From contig NZ_QTTN01000010.1 of assembly GCF_003386535.1 (NCBI RefSeq), positions 124,001-188,000 on the forward strand: a DNA stretch of 64,000 nucleotides. The letters are read 5' to 3'. Within the stretch, counting starts at the first letter, position 1. Each line of letters begins with the position of its first letter. This DNA is from Paenibacillus taihuensis. GTDB lineage: Bacteria > Bacillota > Bacilli > Paenibacillales > Paenibacillaceae. This document shows, in pieces, positions 17,805 to 25,619 of this stretch. Position numbers and translations under genes: made by a program. The notes below the pieces were generated by a model. It was not told the origin of the DNA, made no database searches, and was given only the letters and a program-made list of their open reading frames with translations.

Positions 17805-17966
17805 ATGAAGGGCGTAAAAATCTATGCAGCTATCATGATTGCCTTGGGGTTATTTTGTATCGTCGTTGCGCTTGTTCCTCCATACGTAAGCACCACGCGT
17901 ATAGTCCTCTACTCCGCCGTTGGCCTATGGTCAATCTATAACGGCGTTAGACGGCTGCGCCGGTAA
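17805..17966 (+). CDS. Small membrane protein, 53 residues
   Basis: ATG 17805 has AAAGGAG 7 nt upstream. The product is MKGVKIYAAIMIALGLFCIV... with two hydrophobic segments (about 5-25 and 33-45) and a basic end GVRRLRR. It is divergent from the M48 protease gene and followed within 10 nt by a terminator hairpin, which supports a real gene. No family recognised. Confidence 0.7.
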   Translation: MKGVKIYAAIMIALGLFCIVVALVPPYVSTTRIVLYSAVGLWSIYNGVRRLRR

Positions 17967-17973
17967 TGAAGAA

Positions 17974-18004
17974 GGCCGACTCCTTTAAGAGTCGGCCAGA
18001 TTTT
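17974..18004 (+). terminator. Terminator after the small membrane protein gene
   Basis: Stem GGCCGACTC / GAGTCGGCC, loop CTTTAA, then AGATTTT. A second hairpin with almost the same stem and loop lies at 18282. Confidence 0.8.
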
Positions 18005-18015
18005 CGAGAAAGAGG

Positions 18016-18205
18016 AGCTATGTTGGATAAATCCAATAAGAAGAACGATTTAGGCGGTAATTGACAGGCTATAGTGGAAAAATCCATTCATTTTAACTGA
18101 AAAGAAGAGAAATGACCCCATTCCGTGAATATGAGTGGATAAATCCAACATAACTTCAATTATAACCTAATATCTGGATATTAGAGTGGATAAATCCAAA
18201 ATAGC
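18016..18205. repeat. Four-box intergenic element, copy B (GGATAAATCC family)
   Basis: A 190-bp element in the 427-bp gap between convergent genes. Its boxes are GGATAAATCC (18025), GGAAAAATCC (18076), GGATAAATCC (18137) and GGATAAATCC (18188), at spacings of 51, 61 and 51 bp. It begins AGCTATGTTGG and ends CCAAAATAGC, an inverted end pair. Boxes 2 and 3 face each other (CCATTCATTTT ... ATGAGTGG). Confidence 0.9.
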
Positions 18206-18281
18206 ACCAGTGTGCTTACCGAGTCACAGAAGTGAACAAATCCGTCGCCACTCGGCGCACCTGGGAGTTCTCGAGCATTGA

Positions 18282-18309
18282 GCCGACTCCCTTAAGAGTC
18301 GGCCTTTTT
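18282..18309 (+). terminator. Second copy of the GCCGACTC terminator hairpin
   Basis: Stem GCCGACTC / GAGTCGGC, loop CCTTAA, then CTTTTTC. It repeats the hairpin at 17974 but has no obvious gene directly before it, so it looks like a duplicate flanking element B. Confidence 0.7.
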
Positions 18310-18361
18310 CCTGTCTTGCTCTATTTTTCCTGTCTCGCTCTGTTTTTCCTGTTTTGCTCCG
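18305..18361. repeat. Three tandem 19-bp repeats
   Basis: Three units of TTTTTCCTGTCTTGCTCTA with small changes (CTCGCTCTG, TTTGCTCCG). They start inside the T-run of the terminator at 18282 and lie 33 bp before the 3' end of the GH172 gene. Confidence 0.85.
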
Positions 18362-18393
18362 TCTTTCACGTCCGGCTATGCTTGTCCAATCTC

Positions 18394-19479
18394 CTAAATC
18401 ACTTCACGCTCATCGTTGCCCGGAAGCTCCGGGAACGGTGCATGCGGCTCCGCCTGGTACCAGAACGTCGTCGATGCGATGTCGCTCTGCTGCGGCAGAT
18501 AGCGTCCGCCGGAGCGCCAGCCAAGGTCCTGAATCGTCACGCGCAGCTCCGAATCGAAGCGGATCGGATCCTGCACATGCCAGCGATACATGCCGAAGCG
18601 CTGCTGGCTGCGGTACAAGCCGTCCGGCTTAATAACCTGATGCATGCCGAGAAACGGCGTCGAGTACACGCCATACTGCCCTTGCGGATGCTCCCAGTTC
18701 CACGCCCCGCCAAAATAATCCTCCGTCCCCGTGCCGCAAATCGTCGGGAACTCCGCGTCGCCGTCCATGAAGAACTTGATCTCGCCTTCGCCCCACCAGC
18801 CCGTGTTGTTCACCTGCCAAGCGAGGTACGTGCCGACGTAGTGGCCTTTGCCCTTCACGCCGTCAATCAGGGTATGCACATCTTTATAAGGAACCGGATT
18901 GCTTCTTCTCCACTGCGCGTGGAAGTAGGCCATATCCTCCGGCACATCTGTAAGCGTGTAGTCGATCTGGTAGTACAGCACCGCTTTGTCCGTCTTCGAC
19001 GTATTCTCCATTGTAACTCGAGCCGTTCCGCGGAAAGGCATCTGCCAGTAGCTGTTCATTCCGCCAGCCGGATTAACGGCTACCGGGAAGGAGTTCACAT
19101 TGCAGCGCTCCTGCCAGCCGTTGCAGAAGAAATCGCCGACAGGCACTTCGACCGAAGGCGTCTCCTCATTGTCCCAATAGAAGCGAATAATCATATTGCG
19201 CCACGAGCCTGGGAAGCAGGTCAGCCAAATATGCTGAATCGCACCGGGACCTTCAATTTCAGCCATCGTTAGCGTCGCGCCAGGTTCAATTTCCACCGAG
19301 GGCGATACTTTCCAGCCTATGCCCAGATCACGCGCACAGTTTTTGCCGGTACCCTCAGTCGCCATAGCGCCTTTGCCCGGTTCCCCTGTGAAGTTCTCCG
19401 GACTGATCGATCTCGTCTTCGCGTTCGATAAACGTGCGAGGTTGCCAATCCCCATATCAAGGCCGTTAAAGTTATACAC
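18394..19479 (-). CDS. DUF2961 / GH172-family glycoside hydrolase
   Basis: Cytoplasmic enzyme of 361 residues, full length for DUF2961. Characterised GH172 members act on D-fructofuranosyl or D-arabinofuranosyl linkages; the substrate here is unknown. Two beta jelly-roll halves are expected. Conserved blocks are GPGAIQHIWLT, EVPVGDFFCNGW and the acidic catalytic region WWGEGEIKFFMDGD ... ICGTGTEDYFGGAW, which holds the two Glu expected in the active site. The GTG start at 19479 follows GGGAGAG. A palindromic cre/LacI-type operator lies 30 bp upstream. Confidence 0.85.
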   Translation of the reverse strand: MYNFNGLDMGIGNLARLSNAKTRSISPENFTGEPGKGAMATEGTGKNCARDLGIGWKVSPSVEIEPGATLTMAEIEGPGAIQHIWLTCFPGSWRNMIIRFYWDNEETPSVEVPVGDFFCNGWQERCNVNSFPVAVNPAGGMNSYWQMPFRGTARVTMENTSKTDKAVLYYQIDYTLTDVPEDMAYFHAQWRRSNPVPYKDVHTLIDGVKGKGHYVGTYLAWQVNNTGWWGEGEIKFFMDGDAEFPTICGTGTEDYFGGAWNWEHPQGQYGVYSTPFLGMHQVIKPDGLYRSQQRFGMYRWHVQDPIRFDSELRVTIQDLGWRSGGRYLPQQSDIASTTFWYQAEPHAPFPELPGNDEREVI

Positions 19480-19508
19480 GTCGCTGCTCTCTCCCTATCA
19501 CATTGGTA

Positions 19509-19522
19509 TGTAAACGGTTACT
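19509..19522. promoter_or_regulatory. cre/LacI-type operator upstream of the GH172 gene
   Basis: TGTAAACGGTTACT on the plus strand fits the cre consensus TGWNANCGNTNWCA at 13 of 14 positions and is a near-palindrome of TGTAAACG/CGGTTACT type. It ends 30 bp from the GTG start. CcpA or a LacI-family repressor could bind. Confidence 0.55.
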
Positions 19523-19602
19523 GCAATGAACATGGCACCAATGCTACCTTGATTTGCCATAAAGTGTCAATCCCCAATTCTAACAATCCCTGATGTTATG
19601 AC

Positions 19603-19636
19603 AAAAAAAGCAGCCGTTCCTTCCGGATCGGACTGC
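19603..19636 (-). terminator. Terminator after the orphan binding-protein gene
   Basis: On the minus strand a GCAGtCCGATCC / GGAaCGGcTGC stem is followed by seven Ts, 29 nt after the stop codon. It separates the GGDEF-EAL/binding protein unit from the GH172 gene. Confidence 0.88.
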
Positions 19637-19664
19637 CCCTCTGCCCTGTTGCCCTGCTGCTAGT

Positions 19665-21038
19665 CTATTTGCCCTGCATTAACCGCTGCTGCTCCTTCCA
19701 GTACGCATCCCAGTTCGCAAGCGTCTGCTGCACCGTTGCTTTGCCAAGCAGCATCTCCTGCTCCAGTGCCGTGGATACTTTCGACCATTCATTATTTCCC
19801 GGGTATTTAATCGGCGTCTGATAGTATAAGTAGGTATCTGGATCATTGGTCATATCGATCAACGTTTTATACGGACCTATCGTGAAGAAAGGATCTGCAG
19901 CAGCCGTCGTATGAATGGGCACGAGCCCATACGCCTTGCCGAACTTAATATTGTTCTCCGGACTCGACAGGAACGCAATCAGCTTCCATGCCTCGGCCTT
20001 GTGATCGGACGCCGACGGAATGCCCCAGCCCGCTGCGCCGACCGTGATCAGCGACTTCCCGCTCGGTCCCTTCGGCATCGGCACTGTCGCCCATGTACCC
20101 GGCTTCATCGACGACTGCAGCGTTTGAATGACGTCGGAATCCTGCAGCAGCATGGCCGTCTGACCGGACGTGAAGGACTTCACATGTTCCTCGAATCCCC
20201 AGTACACCGATTCCTGCGGCGAGGCGTCCTTATACAGATTCTTATAGAGCGTTAGCGCTTCTTCAGCCTGCTGCGTTGAATAGATCGTAGCGCCGCTTGT
20301 TAGAAAAGCACCGTCCGTCAAGTTTATTTCTTGTCCGTTGTACGTTCGGATCATGGCATCAAAGGTACCGTTCGACCCCTTCGCTCCACGGAATGCGAAG
20401 CCGTACTGGTTATGAGCCGGATCGGTTAGCTTAACGGCGGCTTCGTAGAGCTCTTCCCATGTAGACGGCGGGGAAATATTCGCCTTCTCGAACCAATCCT
20501 TACGGTAGTAAAGCTGGCGTTCGTACAAGCCATTCGCCAGAAAATACAGCTTGCCATTCACGCTGCCAACGGTTAGCGGAATTTGCTGCACTGTCGCATA
20601 ATCCTGCCAGCCCGCGGTATACGCATCGAGCGGTTCGACATAATGCTTGTTCACGTAATCCGCTACGTTTATCTCACGAATTTCAATCACATCAAGGTCC
20701 TGTTTCGTTGCCAGCATCGTTTCGATCGTAGCATCCGCCTGATCGAACGGCGGAGAGATCAGCTCCACATGAATCGCAGGATTCTCCTGCTCGAACTGCG
20801 CGATAAGCTGCTTCAAAATTCCCGTTCGCTGCGGGTTCGTCAAGCTTTCCATCATCCGCAGCCGCACGTTATCCTCTGCTGCACCGCTAGCCGCTTCTAC
20901 GCCGCTGCCTGGCTTGTTATCTGCTGCCTGATTGCTCCTTGCCGATTGATTATCCTTCGCACTGCAGCCCACTGCTATAGCAGATATAAATAACAAACTA
21001 AGCAATAGCTGCATTCTTCCTCTTGCCATTGTTCCCAT
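19665..21038 (-). CDS. Extracellular solute-binding lipoprotein without adjacent permeases
   Basis: Sugar-type family 1 binding protein, 457 residues: signal peptide, lipobox AVGC (Cys about 25), Ser/Asn-rich linker, then the binding fold (YDA/ITVGAAGWGIPSASDHKAEAWKLIAFLSSPENN is the typical C-terminal hinge block). ATG 21038 has GGGGGTAGG upstream and begins 6 nt after the stop of the GGDEF-EAL gene, so the two are co-translated. No permease gene is near. In Vibrio the binding protein NspS works with the GGDEF-EAL protein MbaA as a sensor; a comparable receptor role here is inference. Confidence 0.88.
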   Translation of the reverse strand: MGTMARGRMQLLLSLLFISAIAVGCSAKDNQSARSNQAADNKPGSGVEAASGAAEDNVRLRMMESLTNPQRTGILKQLIAQFEQENPAIHVELISPPFDQADATIETMLATKQDLDVIEIREINVADYVNKHYVEPLDAYTAGWQDYATVQQIPLTVGSVNGKLYFLANGLYERQLYYRKDWFEKANISPPSTWEELYEAAVKLTDPAHNQYGFAFRGAKGSNGTFDAMIRTYNGQEINLTDGAFLTSGATIYSTQQAEEALTLYKNLYKDASPQESVYWGFEEHVKSFTSGQTAMLLQDSDVIQTLQSSMKPGTWATVPMPKGPSGKSLITVGAAGWGIPSASDHKAEAWKLIAFLSSPENNIKFGKAYGLVPIHTTAAADPFFTIGPYKTLIDMTNDPDTYLYYQTPIKYPGNNEWSKVSTALEQEMLLGKATVQQTLANWDAYWKEQQRLMQGK

Positions 21039-21044
21039 TAGCGC

Positions 21045-23393
21045 CTACCCCCTGCCTGCATAAATTGCATTCTCGGCTATTCGCTTGGCACAATCGTCTG
21101 GGAACAGCGGACGGCTGTAGTAATATCCTTGCGCGTCGTCGCAGTTCAGCTCGCGCAGCAATTGCACCTGCTCCACGTTCTCCACACCTTCTGCAGTCAC
21201 TTTCAGACCAAGGCTATGCGACATCACAATAATGGACCCGACTATGGCGCGTTCCTTCGGGCTTTCAATCATATTGTCGAGGAAGGACTTGTCCACCTTC
21301 AGGCGTTCAATCGGGAAGTTCTTCAGATAGCTGAGCGAGGAATAACCGGTGCCAAAATCATCAATCGAAATCTTGACCCCTAAGTCCGATAGACCTTGCA
21401 GCGTTCGAATAACCTGCTCTACATCGTGCATAGCGATGGACTCGGTAATCTCGAGCTCCAGATACTGCGGTGCAAGCCCCGTCTCACGGAGGATGTATGC
21501 CACATTATCGACGATGCCAGGGCTCTGGAACTGATGAATCGACAGGTTCACCGAGACATGAACCGGAGGCAGACCGGCATCCTGCCACGATTTATTTTGC
21601 CTGCATGCGGTATACAGAATCCACTCGCCGATCGGGATTATGAGGCGTGTTTCTTCCGCAATCGGGATGAAATCAGCCGGAGAAATCATTCCTTGCTCAT
21701 GATGCTTCCAGCGAACGAGCGCTTCAACGCCTACCACTTCGCCGGATTCGACATGAACCTGCGGCTGATAGACGAGCAGCAGCTGCTCCCTCTCCAGCGC
21801 CTTGCGCAAATCCCGCTCCAGCTCAAACTTGCCGTACGACTTCTTGTCCATCTCTGCATCGTAGAAACGGTGATTGCTTCGGCCGCTCTCCTTCACGCTG
21901 TACATCGCCATATCCGCGTTCTTGATCAGCGCCGGTCCGCTATCGCCATCCTGCGGATACATGCTGACGCCGATGCTGGCAGAGACGAACAGCTCTTTGT
22001 CCTGATAATAAATCGGCTGCTGGATGAGTGCGGCAAGCTCATGAATCACCACTTCAATCTCGAAATCGTCTTTGACGTTCGGCATCAGGACCAGAAACTC
22101 ATCGCCTCCAAACCTCGCTGTCGTATACGACTTCGGCAGGTGCTGCTTCAGCTTCGCCCCAATATCGACAAGCAGCTTATCGCCTGCGCCATGCCCGAAC
22201 GTATCGTTAATGAGCTTCAGCCTGTCGAGGTCGATAAACAATACGGCAAAACGCAAGCCTTGCTGCTTCGAAAGGACAACTTCCCGGTCCAGCAGCTCGT
22301 TGAACAGCTTGCGGTTCGCCAGGTCGGTCAAATGATCGTGGTAGGCCATGTACCGAATCGCTGCGTTGCTTAGTCTGCGCTGGTAGAAGAAGTTGATCAG
22401 AAATGTCGCGATGCCAATGAGAACGATGCTGATTAACATAGTGTTGCGAAGCTTCGCTGTATCCTGGATGAGCTCGTTGACCGGAAAAACCGCCTCTACC
22501 GTCCAGCCAGTCGAGGCGAGCTTGCTCGTTACGACCAGGTGTTCCTTGCCATCAACTTGAACAAAAGCTTTGCGCATCAAGTACTTCGTCTCATCCCGAT
22601 TCGTCTTATCCGGTGCAAGCAGTGGAATCCGGTACTTGTCGCCTATAATGCCTTGATGCGACTGGCTAAGCAGCAGACTCGCATCGTTCAGCAGCACGAG
22701 CTCTCCTGTTTTGCCAAGCTGGGTCTCGGCAAGCTCGTCGTTAACCTCCTGCGAGGAGATTTCAATGAACAGAATAAATTTAATACCGGACGTCAGTTTC
22801 AGAATGCGGCTAATGGCAAAAGAAGGCGATTCAACTCCAAGAAAGCCGTTACGTCTCGTCTCAAGCCACACATTGCGCCCGTCCCCGGCAATCGCCTGCT
22901 TGTACCAATCGCTGTTCACATAGGCGAGTCTTGATTCCGAAGGACCGACAGTTGAAATTTCTTTGGCGGAGGTGTCTAGCGGGAATAAATGAACGTCCTT
23001 AATGTCTGCCTTATTGAAGAAGCGCACGGAGAGGATTGACTTGATTTGGTTAGCGGCGTTGTAGCGGTCCAGCTCGTCGCTCTGCATGTCGCCGTAGGTT
23101 TGAAGGCTGCTAAGTATTCCGGCGTCTGTGATGACGTTGTAGGTGAGGTCCTCGTAGCTGCGCAGCATCAAGTTAAGCTCATCGACCGTTTGCATGACGG
23201 TCTGTTGGGTTGCAAGCGTCATTCTTTCTTTCAAAATCACTTTGGACTGCGAGTAGGAATAGAAGCTGATGCCAGCTACAAGCACAGTCGATATGATAAG
23301 TATAAATAGAAAAGGTTTAAAGCTTGGCGTCAACGTCAATTTGCCTCCATTCGTACCAGATCCGCGGCTTGCGCTATAGGACTGGAGGATCAT
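21045..23393 (-). CDS. Membrane sensor GGDEF-EAL protein (cyclic di-GMP metabolism)
   Basis: 782 residues. Membrane segment about 28-47, extracytoplasmic dCache-like domain about 48-300, membrane segment about 303-325, GGDEF domain about 340-505 and EAL domain about 520-770. GGDEF signature RFGGDEF and metal motif FIDLDRLKLINDTFGH are intact; the RxxD inhibitory site before GGDEF is not seen. EAL residues look intact: EALVRWKH, ELEITES, DDFGTGYSSLSYL, KVDKSF, AEGVE. It could make or break cyclic di-GMP. The start is uncertain: ATG 23393 has a weak RBS, while TTG at 23339 or 23333 follows GGAGG. It is the first gene of a unit with the binding lipoprotein. Confidence 0.92.
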   Translation of the reverse strand: MILQSYSASRGSGTNGGKLTLTPSFKPFLFILIISTVLVAGISFYSYSQSKVILKERMTLATQQTVMQTVDELNLMLRSYEDLTYNVITDAGILSSLQTYGDMQSDELDRYNAANQIKSILSVRFFNKADIKDVHLFPLDTSAKEISTVGPSESRLAYVNSDWYKQAIAGDGRNVWLETRRNGFLGVESPSFAISRILKLTSGIKFILFIEISSQEVNDELAETQLGKTGELVLLNDASLLLSQSHQGIIGDKYRIPLLAPDKTNRDETKYLMRKAFVQVDGKEHLVVTSKLASTGWTVEAVFPVNELIQDTAKLRNTMLISIVLIGIATFLINFFYQRRLSNAAIRYMAYHDHLTDLANRKLFNELLDREVVLSKQQGLRFAVLFIDLDRLKLINDTFGHGAGDKLLVDIGAKLKQHLPKSYTTARFGGDEFLVLMPNVKDDFEIEVVIHELAALIQQPIYYQDKELFVSASIGVSMYPQDGDSGPALIKNADMAMYSVKESGRSNHRFYDAEMDKKSYGKFELERDLRKALEREQLLLVYQPQVHVESGEVVGVEALVRWKHHEQGMISPADFIPIAEETRLIIPIGEWILYTACRQNKSWQDAGLPPVHVSVNLSIHQFQSPGIVDNVAYILRETGLAPQYLELEITESIAMHDVEQVIRTLQGLSDLGVKISIDDFGTGYSSLSYLKNFPIERLKVDKSFLDNMIESPKERAIVGSIIVMSHSLGLKVTAEGVENVEQVQLLRELNCDDAQGYYYSRPLFPDDCAKRIAENAIYAGRG

Positions 23394-23556
23394 TCCATTA
23401 CCAATTTACCATATAGCCGTTAGTAAAGTTATTTATAAGTGTTAGATTTATATATGGTCCGCACAAAAATAAAGCGTCCTTTCGAGCAGAAGGGCGGCAG
23501 GAGCGGCACTGACCATCGTCAAGCTTTCGTAGAAGAAAACTCCAGAGCTCATCTTG

Positions 23557-23690
23557 AATAACTGGATATATCCAGTTATTTCGGTCGTTTCTGCTTACAA
23601 GACATCGATTAACCCGAAATGATAGTTCCAGTTATTTCGGGCTACCGGAGCGAAATCACTTCAAATAAATGGATATTCCCATCTATTCAT
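23557..23690. repeat. Divergent intergenic element C with perfect 24-bp palindrome
   Basis: Within a 352-bp gap. At 23557-23580 is a perfect palindrome with arms AATAACTGGATA / TATCCAGTTATT, followed by TCGG. A second TCCAGTTATTTCGG occurs 56 bp on, with an inverted CCGAAAT nearby, and a GGATATTCCC box lies 107 bp after the first. It resembles the four-box elements but is less regular. The rest of the gap (23394-23556) shows no gene. Confidence 0.65.
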
Positions 23691-23745
23691 TCACAAAGAA
23701 AAAGACCGCCATTCCCCTGGCAGCCTTCCTCTTCCTTCAACCAAC

Positions 23746-24054
23746 CTATTTAAGCAGCTGATACAACGTATCGACCGACTGCATCGCATATTCCCGCTGC
23801 ACCGGTTCTCCGCCTTCAACGAGGACGAGGCACGGTACACTTGCAACCCGCCACTTCTCCCGAAGAACAGGCGCGTAGTTGATATTAATTAAAGACACCG
23901 GCACCGAAGCGCCCGCAGCTTCCGCAATTTCAAGCATGCGCAGTCCGATCTTGCACGTACCGCACAGCGGCGTGAAGAAGAACACCGCTTCCTTCTCCTT
24001 TGCAGCCGCTTCCCGTTGCAGCCATTGCTGTTCCGTTACCTCTTGCATCGCCAT
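23746..24054 (-). CDS. Thioredoxin-like protein
   Basis: Small cytoplasmic thioredoxin-fold protein, about 102 residues from ATG 24054 (GTG 24078 would add 8 residues but has no RBS). The redox motif is FFFTPLCGTCKIGLRML with CGTC in place of the usual CGPC, followed by the cis-Pro block VASVPCLVLVEGG. It resembles YtpP-like thioredoxin relatives of Bacilli. It lies 34 nt downstream of the RNase H gene on the same strand and is probably co-transcribed. Confidence 0.82.
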   Translation of the reverse strand: MAMQEVTEQQWLQREAAAKEKEAVFFFTPLCGTCKIGLRMLEIAEAAGASVPVSLININYAPVLREKWRVASVPCLVLVEGGEPVQREYAMQSVDTLYQLLK

Positions 24055-24088
24055 AGCGGCATCCACCTCACTAGCCACTCACTACAGA

Positions 24089-24754
24089 CTACTTTCGCCC
24101 GTAATCCGCCTTAATCTCGCCCCATACCTTCGTCTGCCACTTCAATACTTTATTCGAGTACGTATTCGTTTGCAGCCAGCGAACCGCGCGGTCGACCATG
24201 AGCCAGATCTCGGCTGTAGAGTCATCGCGGACGAGCGTTGACGAGACCGCCTTCTCTCGCACCCACTTGAGCGCATTGACCGAGTCGCTATAGACGGTTT
24301 TGTTGCTGCCAAGCTTCTTCAGATAAGCAAGACCGTGCACAATCGCGAGAAACTCGCCGAGATTGTTCGTTCCCTTCGCGATCGGCCCAACTGCAAAAAT
24401 CACTTCGCCCGTCTTCGTATCCACGCCTTTATACTCAACGGGACCCGGGTTTCCGTTCGTGCCAACATCGACGGAAATGCTATCATAATCGATCTCCCCG
24501 ACCTCAGCGGCAGAGACCGGCTTGCGCTTATACGGCGAGCCCTTGCTCCCCCCGCCGCTGCTGCCAGCGGAGCTGCCTTGTCCCCAATTTTTCTTCCAAC
24601 CGCCCTGATACGCTTCCTCCGCCTCCGCACGGCTTTCGTACGACTTGAACTTCGCATCGTCAAACCCGTTCGTCTGCAGCTGACATTCCGCCCAGCTTGC
24701 ATATACGCCTGGTTTTCGACCGACCCAGACAACATAAAATTTCTGCTTCGCCAT
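24089..24754 (-). CDS. RNase H family protein with N-terminal hybrid-binding domain
   Basis: 221 residues. N-terminal caulimovirus-viroplasmin-type RNA/DNA hybrid-binding domain about 4-50 (FYVVWVGRKPGVYASWAEC ... FKSYESRAEAEEAY), Gly/Ser/Lys linker, and an RNase H fold about 85-221 with the acidic residues in SISVDVGTNGNPGP, TNNLGEFLAIVHGL and VYSDSVNALKWV. It degrades the RNA strand of RNA-DNA hybrids. ATG 24754 has AAGAAGG 6 nt upstream; a longer reading frame extends upstream but lacks sense. Confidence 0.88.
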   Translation of the reverse strand: MAKQKFYVVWVGRKPGVYASWAECQLQTNGFDDAKFKSYESRAEAEEAYQGGWKKNWGQGSSAGSSGGGSKGSPYKRKPVSAAEVGEIDYDSISVDVGTNGNPGPVEYKGVDTKTGEVIFAVGPIAKGTNNLGEFLAIVHGLAYLKKLGSNKTVYSDSVNALKWVREKAVSSTLVRDDSTAEIWLMVDRAVRWLQTNTYSNKVLKWQTKVWGEIKADYGRK

Positions 24755-24770
24755 TAGACACCTTCTTTGA

Positions 24771-25547
24771 CTAAAGATACACACCGTACAATTGCATTCG
24801 GTTCCGGCCCGACTGCTTGGCTTGATGGAGCGCTGAATCCGCCATCCCAATGAGCTCGGCCATCCCATCGCGGCCAGACGGCTTATGTGACGCAACACCA
24901 CCGCTGATCGCAACCACCAAGCTGACCTTGGAAGCGCGATGCGGAATCTCGAACTCCGCGACCTCTTCACAGAGCCTAGCTCCAATCGCTGCCGCAGCTG
25001 CTTCTTCTGCCTCCGGGAGCAATATAATAAATTCTTCACCACCGTAACGGGCAGCGAAACCGCCAAGCGGCTGGACGAGCCTCTCGAGCACAGCAGCCGT
25101 TAGCTTCAAGCATTTGTCGCCTTCTTGGTGACCGTACGTATCATTATACGCTTTAAAATAATCGATGTCGCACAGGATGATCGAAAGCGGCAGCCCCCCT
25201 TGCACAGCGAGCCCCCATTCGCTCTCTATCGTCTCGCCAAAATATCCACGGTTCGCAGCTGGCGATAGCGAGATTTACTCTCATGAATCGCCGTTCAAGC
25301 CGGACTCATACTGGACAACCTCTCCCGCCCATGCGCGGTCGTAGATGGTCCTCATATCATTTTGCCGTTCGGGCGGAATCAAGTCCCTCAGCAAACTGTT
25401 GTGTTCCTGTTGAACAGAGCGAAGTGTTCGATGAACGTGATAAAAGCGGCTCCACATGAGAGCCGCTGTAAGTAAGCTTATGAAAGTGATTCCTATCAAA
25501 ATCCAGATCAACATGAAGCGGCACCTGCTTGGCATATTCGAATTCAT
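24771..25547 (-). pseudogene. Decayed membrane PAS-GGDEF gene
   Basis: Two fragments lie in the same frame separated by TGA GAG TAA at about 25276-25283. The 5' part (25281-25547, 88 residues) has a membrane segment (FMLIWILIGITFISLLTAAL) and a PAS-like piece ending AWAGEVVQYESGLNG. The 3' part contains NRGYFGETIESEW, CDIDYFKAYNDTYGH and RYGGEEFIILLP, a GGDEF domain lacking its first helix start. Between them a different frame encodes HESKSRYRQLRTVD, the usual PAS-to-GGDEF linker. Two short frame-shifting deletions explain this. An internal GTG at 25205 could express a truncated, probably inactive GGDEF. Confidence 0.8.
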
Positions 25548-25619
25548 CGTTCTATTCGACGAAAGCCTCGTAAAATCCTCTAGGTGCCTGTTCGTTGTTG
25601 GCGATTATACGATAAATAA

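Noticed and set aside
18232-19272. Plus-strand 346-codon frame across the terminator, 19-bp repeats and GH172 gene
   Set aside because: It runs through a terminator and antisense to GH172; no supporting signal.
24089-25066. Longer form of the RNase H protein starting at 25066
   Set aside because: The extra N-terminal residues are antisense-like to the GGDEF fragment frame and the AAGAAGG-ATG at 24754 gives the family start.
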